A stretch of 64,000 nucleotides of DNA, taken from assembly GCA_015056325.1 (NCBI GenBank), contig SVGL01000005.1, positions 86,642 through 150,641 on the forward strand, read 5' to 3'. A program made the position numbers and the translations under genes. Under the pieces are notes generated by a model. That model was not told the DNA's origin, ran no database searches, and saw only the letters and a list, made by a program, of their open reading frames with translations. Source of the stretch: Clostridiales bacterium. Lineage in GTDB: Bacteria; Bacillota; Clostridia; Christensenellales; Aristaeellaceae. Position 1 is the first letter of the stretch. Every line of letters starts with the position of its first letter. Positions 43,177 through 52,608 of the stretch are shown one piece after another.

Positions 43177-43210
43177 GCCAGCCGGCCCGAATTGCTCCGA
43201 GCCGGCTGGC
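43177..43210 (-). terminator. Intercistronic hairpin after the family 1 binding-protein gene
   Basis: GCCAGCCGGC and GCCGGCTGGC form a perfect 10-bp stem with a 14-base loop, without a T-tract, 14 bases after the binding-protein stop. It is a likely mRNA-stability or attenuation element. Confidence 0.6.
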
Positions 43211-43223
43211 GGGTCATGTTGAA

Positions 43224-44477
43224 TTAGTTGGTCATGGTGCTTTCGAAGCCGGACTTGACCTGCTCCTCAGCATTGGTCAGGAAGTTCACGACGGGCTCGT
43301 TGGAGCGCAGGCCGGTGAACACAGTGTAGTTGTTGTCCCAGTACTTGTCGATGCCGATCGGCACGAACACGCTGCGGGCAGCCAGCTCGTTCATCTCAGC
43401 AACAGCGTCCGCGCCGTACAGGGCGGTGTTGTTCTGGTTGGCGAACGCAGCTTCCATCTCGCAGGACATCTTGATGAAGTTGGCAGCAGCGGTGGGGTTG
43501 GCGGAGGTGATGCCGATGCCCCAACCGGTCAGAGCGCACATGCCGGTGTTGACGTCCATCTTGGGGCCCTTGGGCATGGGAACCCAGTCAACCTCGAAGT
43601 CGAAGTCGCCGTTCAGGGCCTTGTTCATGTAAGCGAAGCCGTATTCCATGGTCATGCCCAGCTTGCCGTTGTTGAAGCCAGCCACGAAGTCATCACCGGA
43701 AGCGGAAGCGTACATGTACTTGTCCACGGTGTAGGCGTTCTGCAGGAAGGTCATGGTCTCGATGCCGGCCTCGGTCAGGTAGCCGGTGGAGATGGTGCCA
43801 TCCTCATTGTAGATCAGGTTAGCAGTGCCGTTGGAAGCCAGGAAGTGGGTGTAGTCGGTATCCCAGAAGCCGAAGCCGAACACGTCGTTCTCGCCGTTGT
43901 TGTCAGAGTCGTAGGTCAGGGCCATGGCAGCCTCACGGAAGGCTTCCCAATCCCACTCGCCAGCCTCGTACAGGTCACGGGGCAGGTCGATGCCGTTGTT
44001 CTCGAACAGGTCAACGTTGTAGTAGATGACAACGGGGGTCGCCACAGCGCCCACAGCGTAGGGAGTGCCGCCGAAGGTGAAGGCATTGGTAGCGCTGGGG
44101 GTGAAGGCGGGATCGTTCACATCCACATAGTCGGCAACGGGCAGCAGCATGTTGCGGGCGGGGTAGACCGGGAAGGACTGGTCGTTCGCCTGCACCAGAT
44201 CAACGGACTCGCCGTTGTTGACCATGCTCACAGCGGTGGACAGCATGTCGCCCCAGGCAACAGCCTTGACGTTAACCTTCACGCCGTACTGGGCCTCGAA
44301 GGCAGGCACGACGCTCCAGACAGCATCGAAGGTGGTGTCAGGATTGGCAGCCATGCTGTTGTCGTAGGCTTCCTTGGTGGTGTGCCAGATGATGGTGATG
44401 GACTCTTCAGCCATCGCCATGGGCACCAGGGCGGTCATCATGACCAGAGCCAGGAACAGGGACAGGAACTTCTTCAT
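43224..44477 (-). CDS. Sugar ABC transporter substrate-binding protein (family 1)
   Basis: The 417-residue exported protein has the signal 'MKKFLSLFLALVMMTALVPMAMA' followed by a two-lobed binding fold ('ITIIWHTTKEAYDNSM', 'GESVDLVQANDQSFPVYPA', 'FNNGKLGMTMEYGFAYMNK'). AAGGAGG precedes the ATG. It is encoded just after two MalF/MalG-type permeases and before the exported GH32. No ATPase gene is present, so a shared MsmK-type ATPase from elsewhere in the genome probably energises the system. Fructo-oligosaccharides are the inferred ligand. Confidence 0.92.
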   Translation of the reverse strand: MKKFLSLFLALVMMTALVPMAMAEESITIIWHTTKEAYDNSMAANPDTTFDAVWSVVPAFEAQYGVKVNVKAVAWGDMLSTAVSMVNNGESVDLVQANDQSFPVYPARNMLLPVADYVDVNDPAFTPSATNAFTFGGTPYAVGAVATPVVIYYNVDLFENNGIDLPRDLYEAGEWDWEAFREAAMALTYDSDNNGENDVFGFGFWDTDYTHFLASNGTANLIYNEDGTISTGYLTEAGIETMTFLQNAYTVDKYMYASASGDDFVAGFNNGKLGMTMEYGFAYMNKALNGDFDFEVDWVPMPKGPKMDVNTGMCALTGWGIGITSANPTAAANFIKMSCEMEAAFANQNNTALYGADAVAEMNELAARSVFVPIGIDKYWDNNYTVFTGLRSNEPVVNFLTNAEEQVKSGFESTMTN

Positions 44478-44558
44478 GGGTAATTCCTCCTTTTTTATTC
44501 TTTAAGGCTTTCGCCTCAAATTCAGTGAACGGTGGCGGCCTTCCGCCAGGAACAGATT

Positions 44559-45527
44559 TTACTTGATGCCGATATGCTCAATGCTGTCCGCCAGGAAGCG
44601 CTGGGTGAAGATGAACATGATCAGCATGGGCGCCGCCGTCAGCAGACAGCCGGCCATGACGCGGGTAGCGACCTTCTCCGGGTTGGAGCCGATCTGGGTG
44701 CCCGCCAGGGAGGACAGGCTCGACAGGTCGCGGCGGATGGCGGACAGCGCCACCATGATCGACCGGTCCGTGGAGCCCAGGAACTGCTTGGACAGGTAGT
44801 ACTCGCCCCAGTTCCACACAAAGGAGAAGAGGAACACCGTAATGATGGCGTTCTTGATGTTGGGCAGCATGATGCTGAAGAAGGTGCGGTAGGGACCTGC
44901 GCCGTCAATGTAGGCGGCATCCTCCAGCGCCACAGGCAGATTGATGAAGAACTGCCGGTAGATGAAGATGTACAATCCGCTGCGCACGCCCATTGCCAGG
45001 GCTGCCGGAATAATCAGCGGCCAGAGCGTGCCGATCAGGTTCACGAAGCCCTGCTCGTTGAACAGCCCCACGACGCCGCCGAAATCCGCATAGCGCCAGC
45101 GCATGTACAGCGGCAGCACCAGTGTCTGCGTCGGCACGACCATGGTGAAGATCACCAGGACGAACAGCGCTTTCTTGCCCCAGAAGTCGAAGCGGGCAAA
45201 GCCGTAGCCTGCAATCGCGCAGGAGAACACATCCAGCACGCCGCAAACCAGGCACAGCGTCAGGCTGACACGGAAGGCATTCCAGTAATTCATGGACTTG
45301 ATCGCATCAGCGAAATTCTCCATCGTGAAATGCTTTGCCACCCAGATGATGGAAGGATCGTTCATGTCCGAGGGTTCACGGATGGACATAGAGATCATGT
45401 ATAAAACCGGGTAGAGCAGCTGATACGCCAGACAAAGGCAGACCACATAGAATACGATTCTGCCCAGCAGCTTGCCGATGCGCTGCATGCGCACCTTGGC
45501 GTCCAGCTTCTTTTGACCAGACTTCAT
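44559..45527 (-). CDS. Sugar ABC transporter permease (MalG-type), system 1
   Basis: The 322-residue protein has six predicted membrane helices and an EAA loop 'EDAAYIDGAGPYRTFFSIML' near residue 215, and ends with 'GIK' typical of MalG-type proteins. AAGGAGG precedes the ATG. It pairs with the permease encoded 19 bases upstream and the binding protein encoded 81 bases downstream. Confidence 0.93.
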   Translation of the reverse strand: MKSGQKKLDAKVRMQRIGKLLGRIVFYVVCLCLAYQLLYPVLYMISMSIREPSDMNDPSIIWVAKHFTMENFADAIKSMNYWNAFRVSLTLCLVCGVLDVFSCAIAGYGFARFDFWGKKALFVLVIFTMVVPTQTLVLPLYMRWRYADFGGVVGLFNEQGFVNLIGTLWPLIIPAALAMGVRSGLYIFIYRQFFINLPVALEDAAYIDGAGPYRTFFSIMLPNIKNAIITVFLFSFVWNWGEYYLSKQFLGSTDRSIMVALSAIRRDLSSLSSLAGTQIGSNPEKVATRVMAGCLLTAAPMLIMFIFTQRFLADSIEHIGIK

Positions 45528-45546
45528 GTCATTATCCTCCTTTCCA

Positions 45547-46431
45547 TCATTCCTGATAGATCACGAACCGGCTGATCATCAGCGCCACCAGGCCCAGCAC
45601 CACCATGATGACCAGGAAGTACACCACGGACATCGCGCTGGCATAGCCAAACTTGACCAACTCAAACATGGTGGAGTACATTCGCTGGATGATTGCATTG
45701 CTGTAATCATTCATCATATCCACCACCGAGTAGATGGTGTTAAGCAATATCATCGGTGTCAGCATGGGGAGCGTGACCTTCCAGAACTGAGCGAAAGAGC
45801 CCGCACCCTCCAGGGAGGAGGCCTCGTAGAGGTAGTCCGGCACGCTGTGCAGGCCCGCCAGGAACAGCATGATCTGCACGCCGGAGCGCCAGGTCAGGTC
45901 GAACACGCGGTTGATGATATCGTTGACGAAGTTGGTGATGCCCTGACCCAGGCCCATGGCCGCCATGACCTCCGCAATGCTGCCTGCATTGAAGAGGTAG
46001 GTATTTGCCGAGCCGCCGCGCACGCCGGAGGAGAACACGTCCTCCTTCAGAATCTGCATCAGCACGCCGGAGCCAATGATGACGGGCATGAAGGCCACCG
46101 CACGCATGAAGGTGCGGCCAGGGAACTTATCCTTGATCAGCACAGCGAAGAAGAGGCTGTACACCAGAATCAGCGGCACCTGCACCAGCTCGCCCAGGGA
46201 AGTCACCAGGGCGGGCAGGAAGTCAGCATCCTTGAAGAACAGGTTTTCAAAGTTGGCCCATCCCACATGGGTAGCTGTGAATCCCGTGGGGCTCGCCTGC
46301 AGGGATTGGAACGCGTAGCGGAAGGTCTGAATCAGCGGCGACACAAAGAACAGCGAGCAGCCGATCAGCCAGGGAAGCACGAAGGAAAAGCCATACCACT
46401 TTTTCTTTGTCTCATAACCCATGCGCTTCAT
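45547..46431 (-). CDS. Sugar ABC transporter permease (MalF-type), system 1
   Basis: The 294-residue protein has six membrane helices and an EAA loop 'YEASSLEGAGSFAQFWKVTL' near residue 200. Its ATG overlaps the stop of the DUF5696 gene by 4 bases (ATGA) and GGAGG precedes it, so translation is coupled. It forms the channel of sugar importer 1 with the MalG-type partner. Confidence 0.93.
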   Translation of the reverse strand: MKRMGYETKKKWYGFSFVLPWLIGCSLFFVSPLIQTFRYAFQSLQASPTGFTATHVGWANFENLFFKDADFLPALVTSLGELVQVPLILVYSLFFAVLIKDKFPGRTFMRAVAFMPVIIGSGVLMQILKEDVFSSGVRGGSANTYLFNAGSIAEVMAAMGLGQGITNFVNDIINRVFDLTWRSGVQIMLFLAGLHSVPDYLYEASSLEGAGSFAQFWKVTLPMLTPMILLNTIYSVVDMMNDYSNAIIQRMYSTMFELVKFGYASAMSVVYFLVIMVVLGLVALMISRFVIYQE

Positions 46432-48602
46432 TTGCTCACCTCCTTGATCGCGTAGCCCTGTGCCGGAACCGTGACGCCCAGATGCTCAGCATCCTCGCCG
46501 CCGTAGTTGACCAGCACCACATCGCCGTTTGCATAGGTGGTGGCGGAAAGGGTGTCCGTCACCTGCTCATGCCCGGTCATCTGCATGCCTGCATAGCCGC
46601 CCAGCGGCGCCATCCAGGCCGCGGTATTCATGATTTCCTCGCGCCACGCATCCAGCGACGCAGCATGCCAGGATGCATAATCCGTACCGGAGAGCAGCGC
46701 CGTGTCACCGGCAATCACCCGCCAGGAGGGATACATGCCATATTCGATGGCCCGCAGCAGCGCCTTGCGGACATTGCCTTCCTCATTCACCGGCTCGGTG
46801 TAGAGGGCCATGGAGCCGTGGGTCACCAGCTGGTAGAAGGGAATCTCCGTGTCCGTCACCTCAAAGCGGCTGGAAGCACAGGGAGCCGCGTCCACCTGCT
46901 CAATGTAGGGGAATGCATAGGCCGAAGCCGTCCTGGCAGACAGGGTCTTCATACTCCCGGAGAGGGCCTTCAAGGCCTCCATCCAGTATGCGCCGGCGGC
47001 CGTGCGGGAAATGCCCGTCTTACCGAAGCTGGAGTACACCGTGTTGCCCAGCATATCCAGTGAAACGCCCTCAACCTGCCCGGAGAAATTGTCCGCCAGC
47101 TTGCGAGCTGCCTGGGGCACCTTGTCGGGACTGAGCAAATACCAGAGCTCACCCTCAGGATTCTGATAACCGGTGCTCTGGAGGAACTCCGCCACCTGCT
47201 TGGAGGTACTGTTGACGCTGTCCGTCGCCGCGAAGAGGGACCAGTAGCCATTGCCGTCCTCGTAGATGTCAACCAGATCAACGGCCAGGGTCATCTCAGC
47301 GCCTGTTTCCTGAACCGCCTGCCGGAGGCCTTCGAAGGCCTTCTCGCCGCCCAGGCGTTTATCCAGGTCAAGGTTGGTAACCAGCTTGCCGCGCATGCTC
47401 TGCTTGGACCAGCCCATGTAGCGCAGGTTCAGGTCCTCCAGGCCGGCGGCAGCAAAGTCGCGCAGGGTCTGTGCTGCCTGCTCGTAGCTGGTCAGCACCC
47501 GGACGCTCTCATAGGGCACGCCCAGGAAGGTATCAATGGAAGGGATCGACGCGATCATTTCCAGCTGCTGGGTGGCAGCGTTGGCAAGCTCCCGGGGCTT
47601 CAGGCCCAGCTGATCGCGGTAGGCCGCAGCCACATCCGCATAGGTGGCATTCTCCGCCTCCAGAGGATAGTAACGAACGGTGAAATTGCCCATATCGCGG
47701 AAGGTGTTGGTGGGCAGCATCACGTCCGTGCTGTGCTCAGAGCCCGGCATAATGGTGTTGGCTTCCATGTGGATGTACTGGACCGCAAAGTATGCATTGC
47801 TGTAACCGGTCAGCTGGCCATTCACCGTCGCATTGAGCTGTGCCTGATAAGCGCCGTTATCCACCACAGCCATCAGGGCGCGGCCATTGCGGACAATGCC
47901 GAAGAGCGGCATGTTCACATCATAGGTTGACGTAGCAGCCTTGCGGGTGGTCAGCGTATCATCACGGCCGTAGACATCCTGCTGGTAGATCGCCGCGCCG
48001 GTGCGGCCGTTGTTGAAGTGGATCAGCGCGCCGCTGCCGTCGGGGATGATCAGGTAGCCCTCGTCATCGCTGCCTGCCGCACCCATGAAGGGCAGCAGGG
48101 AAACGCTCATGACGGTCTGCTTCTTTTCCGGGTCGGTATCGGGATCCTCCCAGACCTCCTCCTCAATCCCTTCGGAGATGATGGAGGCCGCCAGGCAGTT
48201 CTCCTCCAGCACATACTGCACCGGAATCACGAAGCCCTGCTTGGGGAAATAGTAGCGGATCACGACGCCGTTCTCGATCAGTTCCCAGGTGAAATCACCC
48301 TTCTTGATCGCGCCGGTATAGCTGTTGACCTGATTGGTCACGTAAGAGGTATTGTGATACTGCACGATCAGGTCGCTCTGACGGTTGATCTTGTTCACAC
48401 CGGTAGCGCGCTTATCGCTGTCAATATCGTCGGGGGTGGAGCGCCATTCCTCGCCGGTCAGCTTGTCCTTGAGGATGATCTGGCTTTCCACCGTGTCGTA
48501 GTGCAGCTCCAGGCGGTCGTTTTCAGCGACCAGGGTCACCTCCGCAAAGGCCGCGATGGGCAGGAGGCACAGCAGCAGAAGAATCAGGAACTTTTTCATC
48601 AT
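46428..48602 (-). CDS. DUF5696-family exported protein
   Basis: The 724-residue protein has a signal peptide ('MMKKFLILLLLCLLPIAAFA'). It starts with a beta-rich domain ('LVAENDRLELHYDTVESQII', 'GYLIIPDGSGALIHFNNGRT'), followed by a TIM-barrel-like stretch ('DLNLRYMGWSKQSMRGKLV', 'MTLAVDLVDIYEDGNGYWSL'). Proteins of this family are encoded beside YIP1 proteins and large binding proteins in Firmicutes sugar loci. A glycan-binding or glycosidase-like role is inference. AGGAGG lies 7 bases before ATG 48602. Confidence 0.85.
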   Translation of the reverse strand: MMKKFLILLLLCLLPIAAFAEVTLVAENDRLELHYDTVESQIILKDKLTGEEWRSTPDDIDSDKRATGVNKINRQSDLIVQYHNTSYVTNQVNSYTGAIKKGDFTWELIENGVVIRYYFPKQGFVIPVQYVLEENCLAASIISEGIEEEVWEDPDTDPEKKQTVMSVSLLPFMGAAGSDDEGYLIIPDGSGALIHFNNGRTGAAIYQQDVYGRDDTLTTRKAATSTYDVNMPLFGIVRNGRALMAVVDNGAYQAQLNATVNGQLTGYSNAYFAVQYIHMEANTIMPGSEHSTDVMLPTNTFRDMGNFTVRYYPLEAENATYADVAAAYRDQLGLKPRELANAATQQLEMIASIPSIDTFLGVPYESVRVLTSYEQAAQTLRDFAAAGLEDLNLRYMGWSKQSMRGKLVTNLDLDKRLGGEKAFEGLRQAVQETGAEMTLAVDLVDIYEDGNGYWSLFAATDSVNSTSKQVAEFLQSTGYQNPEGELWYLLSPDKVPQAARKLADNFSGQVEGVSLDMLGNTVYSSFGKTGISRTAAGAYWMEALKALSGSMKTLSARTASAYAFPYIEQVDAAPCASSRFEVTDTEIPFYQLVTHGSMALYTEPVNEEGNVRKALLRAIEYGMYPSWRVIAGDTALLSGTDYASWHAASLDAWREEIMNTAAWMAPLGGYAGMQMTGHEQVTDTLSATTYANGDVVLVNYGGEDAEHLGVTVPAQGYAIKEVSK

Positions 48603-48615
48603 CAACGCGCCTCCT

Positions 48616-50739
48616 TTACATGCGGAACACGATCTCAACATAGAGCGTGTAGCCAAATGTGCACAGCTGCATCAGCAGCGTGTAGAACAGAACCAGGACG
48701 AACAGAATCACCGCCATGGCCGCCACCGTCAGCGCCAGGAAGCCCAGCGCCTTTGCAAAGGGCAGTTCATGGATCACCATCGTACCGATGAGGAGCAGCA
48801 TCGCGCTCCAGGCCAGGCCGATCAGGATGATGTACTCGGCATACATCTCATCCATGATCATGAAATTGCTCAGCCAGGTACCCGCCAGCAGGCCCACAGT
48901 GTAGGGCGCCAGCGCATAGCAGGCAGTGATGATGATATCCTTGAAACGGCCGCTGCCGTTGGTCAGGATGGCCATGGACCACTGGGCCACGATGAACAGC
49001 ACCACAATGCCCAGGGACTTGGCCAGCAACAGCCACAGTTTGATATCTGCAATGTTGTTCTGGTTGAACAGATAGCCGGTGCCGACGAACTGGTAGATGG
49101 TCGCAATGACATACATCACCAGGATGATCACCGACGGCCACAGGGCCACAGGGCCTGCGAAGCGGATCTGGTTGAAGCCGTCAAAGGGATGGAACAGCAC
49201 CCGCGGGAACACGGTATTGCGGGACAGATGCACCTTGTCCAGCAGCTTGCCGCCGGCATTGGCGATCAGTGCCTTCTTCCAGCCCAGCTTGCGCAGCAGC
49301 ATGCCCAGGAGCTTGAAGAGGATCACTGCGCCGACCACAACGCACACCACCCAGGGGGCATTGTCGCGGATGATATTCAGGCGGACGATACGGTATGCCT
49401 GGGAATACTCCTCTCGGCTGTCGCCCAGCTTGAAGTACTCCAGCGCCTCATCGTAGCGGTTTTCCTTCAGCAGCGCACGGCCCACGCCGGCATAGGCCTG
49501 GGTAGCGTTGGTGTTGCGGCGCAGCACCTCCAGCCATACATCGCGGGACGCGGCGTATTCACCGGCGTTGTACAGCTGTACAGCCTCGTGCACCAGCGCT
49601 GCGTACTCGCTGGGTTCAAACACAGTCACGTTGCTCTTGCCGGTGTCCAGCACCAGCACATCGCCGTTCAGCAGCGCGATGGCGGAGGGCTGCTTGAAGG
49701 TACCCTCCTGATTGCCCAGAGCGCCGAAGACGGAGATCAGGTTACCGTTGCGGTCGCGCTCGAAGATGCGGCCATAGGCACGGTCCACCGCGTAGATGAA
49801 CTCGCAGTCCTCCGTGGTGACCACGTCCACGAAGGTGGGCAGCAGCGTCACCATGGTGGAAACATTCTTCACCGAGGCCAGCTCTTCATCGCCGAAGTTG
49901 ACCTCCCTGCCGCCCCGGGCAAAGTAGGTGTTGTTGCCCAGCGGATTCAGGCGCTTGATCTGATTGACAGGGGTTTCCGTACCCACGGTGGAGGCATACA
50001 CAAAGCCGTCCGGCGCGCAGTGGAGGTTGGAATACTCCACCGGCAGGATACTGGTCATGTTGGCGCGCTGCTCATCGGTCATGATGGACTTCCAGTAGTA
50101 CTGGAAGATGACCTCTGCCGTCACCGCCACCTTGTTGCTGCCATAGTAGCCCATGAATTCGCCCTGGGGGGAGAACTGGAGCAGACCGGAGAAGCAGCCC
50201 GTGCTGAGGATGTAGATGCGGCCTGCATTGTCCGCGCCGATCTTGGCTGGCACGAACTTGAAGTCACTGCCCAGCAGCGCATGCTCAAGATTCTCGATCA
50301 CCAGCGTGGTCTCCAGCGTCTCCAGATCCGCGATAACGGCCTGGGCGGCGCTGGACATGGCCACATAGAGCTTTCCTGCGGCATCCACATGCAGACCGGT
50401 AGGGCCCGTCACAGGAAGGGGCTGGCCGTCCCGCTGAAACTCCGTGATCGTCCGCAGCAGATTGAAGGACGCATCATATTCCAGAATGCGGTTGTTGCCG
50501 GTATCTGCCACCAGGATGCGGCCATCCGCCGTGGTGATCAGATCCTGGGCTTCCTTCCAGGCGCCGCTTTGGGTCATCGCGCCGTAGACTGTCTTTTCCA
50601 CGGTATAGCCCACGGGCGCAGACACGGAGCGATCCCATTCATCGTAGGAATAGGATGCATAGGGCACATCCGCCAGAGCTGCCGCAGCAAAGCTGACCAG
50701 CAGCAGGGAGAGAATGACGACCTTTATCAGTTTTCGCAT
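48616..50739 (-). CDS. NHL-repeat/YIP1-family membrane protein
   Basis: The 707-residue protein has a signal peptide, then extracytoplasmic NHL-type beta-propeller repeats (about 40-390; 'DGRILVADTGNNRILEYD', 'NGDVLVLDTGKSNVTVFEP'). A TPR-like pair follows (about 395-455; 'LYNAGEYAASRDVWLEVLRR', 'ALLKENRYDEALEYFKLGDS'), then a membrane helix near 470 and a C-terminal YIP1-like domain with five helices (about 520-700). It is a sensor or scaffold on the outer face tied to the sugar importer. Such proteins are conserved in these loci, but I know of no tested function. It starts 19 bases after the permease stop. Confidence 0.85.
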   Translation of the reverse strand: MRKLIKVVILSLLLVSFAAAALADVPYASYSYDEWDRSVSAPVGYTVEKTVYGAMTQSGAWKEAQDLITTADGRILVADTGNNRILEYDASFNLLRTITEFQRDGQPLPVTGPTGLHVDAAGKLYVAMSSAAQAVIADLETLETTLVIENLEHALLGSDFKFVPAKIGADNAGRIYILSTGCFSGLLQFSPQGEFMGYYGSNKVAVTAEVIFQYYWKSIMTDEQRANMTSILPVEYSNLHCAPDGFVYASTVGTETPVNQIKRLNPLGNNTYFARGGREVNFGDEELASVKNVSTMVTLLPTFVDVVTTEDCEFIYAVDRAYGRIFERDRNGNLISVFGALGNQEGTFKQPSAIALLNGDVLVLDTGKSNVTVFEPSEYAALVHEAVQLYNAGEYAASRDVWLEVLRRNTNATQAYAGVGRALLKENRYDEALEYFKLGDSREEYSQAYRIVRLNIIRDNAPWVVCVVVGAVILFKLLGMLLRKLGWKKALIANAGGKLLDKVHLSRNTVFPRVLFHPFDGFNQIRFAGPVALWPSVIILVMYVIATIYQFVGTGYLFNQNNIADIKLWLLLAKSLGIVVLFIVAQWSMAILTNGSGRFKDIIITACYALAPYTVGLLAGTWLSNFMIMDEMYAEYIILIGLAWSAMLLLIGTMVIHELPFAKALGFLALTVAAMAVILFVLVLFYTLLMQLCTFGYTLYVEIVFRM

Positions 50740-50758
50740 TTATCTCGCCTCCTCTGGT

Positions 50759-51652
50759 TTAGCCCTTGATGCCGGCGCTGGTCATCGTCTCGATAACCTG
50801 GCTCTGCAGGGACACAAAAATCACAATCGGGGGAATCATCATGATCACCGACGCCGCCATAGACGGGCCGTAGCGCGCGTAGGCATTGGCCGCTGTGATC
50901 TGGGACATCGCCTGGGTCAGAGACTTGAGCTCCTCGTTGTACACCACGTCGGAGGGCAGACCGTTCCACAGGTTGATGAACTGGAAGATGATGACCGTGA
51001 TGACCGCCGGCTTGATGCTGGGGAACACGATGCTGAAGAACACCCGGTGCTCAGAGGCGCCGTCGATCTTCGCAGCCTCCAGCATGCTGTCGGGCAGCTG
51101 GGAGATGAACTGACGCATCAGGAACAGACCCAGGGACACGCCGATGGTGGGCAGCAGGTACGCCAGATAGGTGTTGAGGATGCCCAGCTTAGCGATGATG
51201 ACGAAGGAGGGCACGAAGGTCACCTGGTTGACGAAGAGCAGACCCAGCATGATCACGCCGAAGATCAGATCCCGGCCAGGGAAGTTATGCTTGGCCAGCG
51301 GATAGGCAGCCATGCCTGCCACCAGCACATGCAGACCCGTACCCAGCACGGCGATGAACAGCGTGTTGAACAGGTAACGGGACAGCGGCACCCACATGTT
51401 CGCCAGGATGCGGAACATCTCGCCGTAGTTGTCCATTACCGGACGGCTCACGTAGAGCGTGGGCGGGAAGCGGAAGATTTCCTCAATGGGCTTCAAGGAC
51501 TGAATGACCGTATAATACAGCGGGAACGCCATGAAGGCCGCCAGCAGGAAGATGAGCAGGAACAGCAGCACACTGCCCGTCTTGGAGCGGCGCTTTTTCA
51601 TGCCCACGCGCCCCTTGCGGTGAAAGAACCCGCGCTTGGCTACTTGTTTCAT
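50759..51652 (-). CDS. Sugar ABC transporter permease (MalG/LplC-type), system 2
   Basis: The 297-residue protein has six membrane helices and an EAA loop 'LEAAKIDGASEHRVFFSIVF' near residue 195. ATG 51652 is preceded by AAGGAG at 6 bases; codons further upstream lack a ribosome site. It partners the permease encoded 20 bases upstream. Confidence 0.93.
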   Translation of the reverse strand: MKQVAKRGFFHRKGRVGMKKRRSKTGSVLLFLLIFLLAAFMAFPLYYTVIQSLKPIEEIFRFPPTLYVSRPVMDNYGEMFRILANMWVPLSRYLFNTLFIAVLGTGLHVLVAGMAAYPLAKHNFPGRDLIFGVIMLGLLFVNQVTFVPSFVIIAKLGILNTYLAYLLPTIGVSLGLFLMRQFISQLPDSMLEAAKIDGASEHRVFFSIVFPSIKPAVITVIIFQFINLWNGLPSDVVYNEELKSLTQAMSQITAANAYARYGPSMAASVIMMIPPIVIFVSLQSQVIETMTSAGIKG

Positions 51653-51672
51653 CTTGACTCCTTTCCGGCGCA

Positions 51673-52593
51673 TCATGTGCCAACCTTGCTCAGCATCTTG
51701 GTCACCAGCGCGCGCACGCCCTGCATCAGCAGCACCAGCACGACGCTCATGGCACAGGCATAGCCGAATTCATACCGGATGCTGCCGTAGTCCATGATGT
51801 GGGTGACGATGGTTTCGCCTGCGTAGTTGGTGGAGGGAAGACCCGCCAGCTGTACGGAGACATCCGCCACGGTAAAGGCGGAAATGATCTGCATGATCGC
51901 GCCGAAGAGCAGCTGGGGCACCATCGCCGGAAGGGTGATGTACCACAGCTCCTGGAAGCGGTTCTTGATGCCGTCCATCATGCCCGCCTCGTAGAGGGAC
52001 ACGTCCACCGTCTGCATACCAGCGATGAAAGACAGGAAGCTGATGCCCATGCTCATCCACAGCTGAACGATGATCAGCACCGGCAGGATGGTGGCCTCCT
52101 CCGTCAGCCATGCCATGGGCTCGTAAATGATGCCCAGGGACATGAGGATGTTGTTCAGCAGGCCGTACTGATCGCCGCTGAGCAGCAGCCTCCACACCGC
52201 CCATGCCGCGCCGCCCACCACCGTGGGGATGTAGAACAGCGCCGTCAGGAATGCGCGGGCTGCGGGCTTGAGGTCATTGATGACCCAGGCGATGAAGAAG
52301 CACAGCATGTAGCTCACCGGGCCGATGACGACCGCGATTTTCAGCGTGTTGCTGACTGCGGTCAGGAAGACATTGTCCTCCAGGAACATGCGGATGTAAT
52401 TGGCCATGAACACGAAGCGGGGCGGCTGGAGCATGTTGTACTCCATGAAGGAGAGCACGAATGCCACCACCACGGGCGCCAGGGTGAACACGGTGAAGAA
52501 CAGGAGATAGGGCAGCATCAGCAGATAGCTCTCCCGGTGGCGCTTGATCCGCTGGAGCACTGTGCCGTGCTTGACCGTTTGCGATTTCATCAT
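51673..52593 (-). CDS. Sugar ABC transporter permease (MalF/LplB-type), system 2
   Basis: The 306-residue protein has six membrane helices ('YLLMLPYLLFFTVFTLAPVV' first) and an EAA loop 'YEAGMMDGIKNRFQELWYIT' near residue 207. AAAGGAGG lies upstream of ATG 52593, and the gene starts 15 bases after the stop of the large binding-protein gene. Confidence 0.93.
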   Translation of the reverse strand: MMKSQTVKHGTVLQRIKRHRESYLLMLPYLLFFTVFTLAPVVVAFVLSFMEYNMLQPPRFVFMANYIRMFLEDNVFLTAVSNTLKIAVVIGPVSYMLCFFIAWVINDLKPAARAFLTALFYIPTVVGGAAWAVWRLLLSGDQYGLLNNILMSLGIIYEPMAWLTEEATILPVLIIVQLWMSMGISFLSFIAGMQTVDVSLYEAGMMDGIKNRFQELWYITLPAMVPQLLFGAIMQIISAFTVADVSVQLAGLPSTNYAGETIVTHIMDYGSIRYEFGYACAMSVVLVLLMQGVRALVTKMLSKVGT

Positions 52594-52608
52594 TCTCAGG
52601 CGCCTCCT

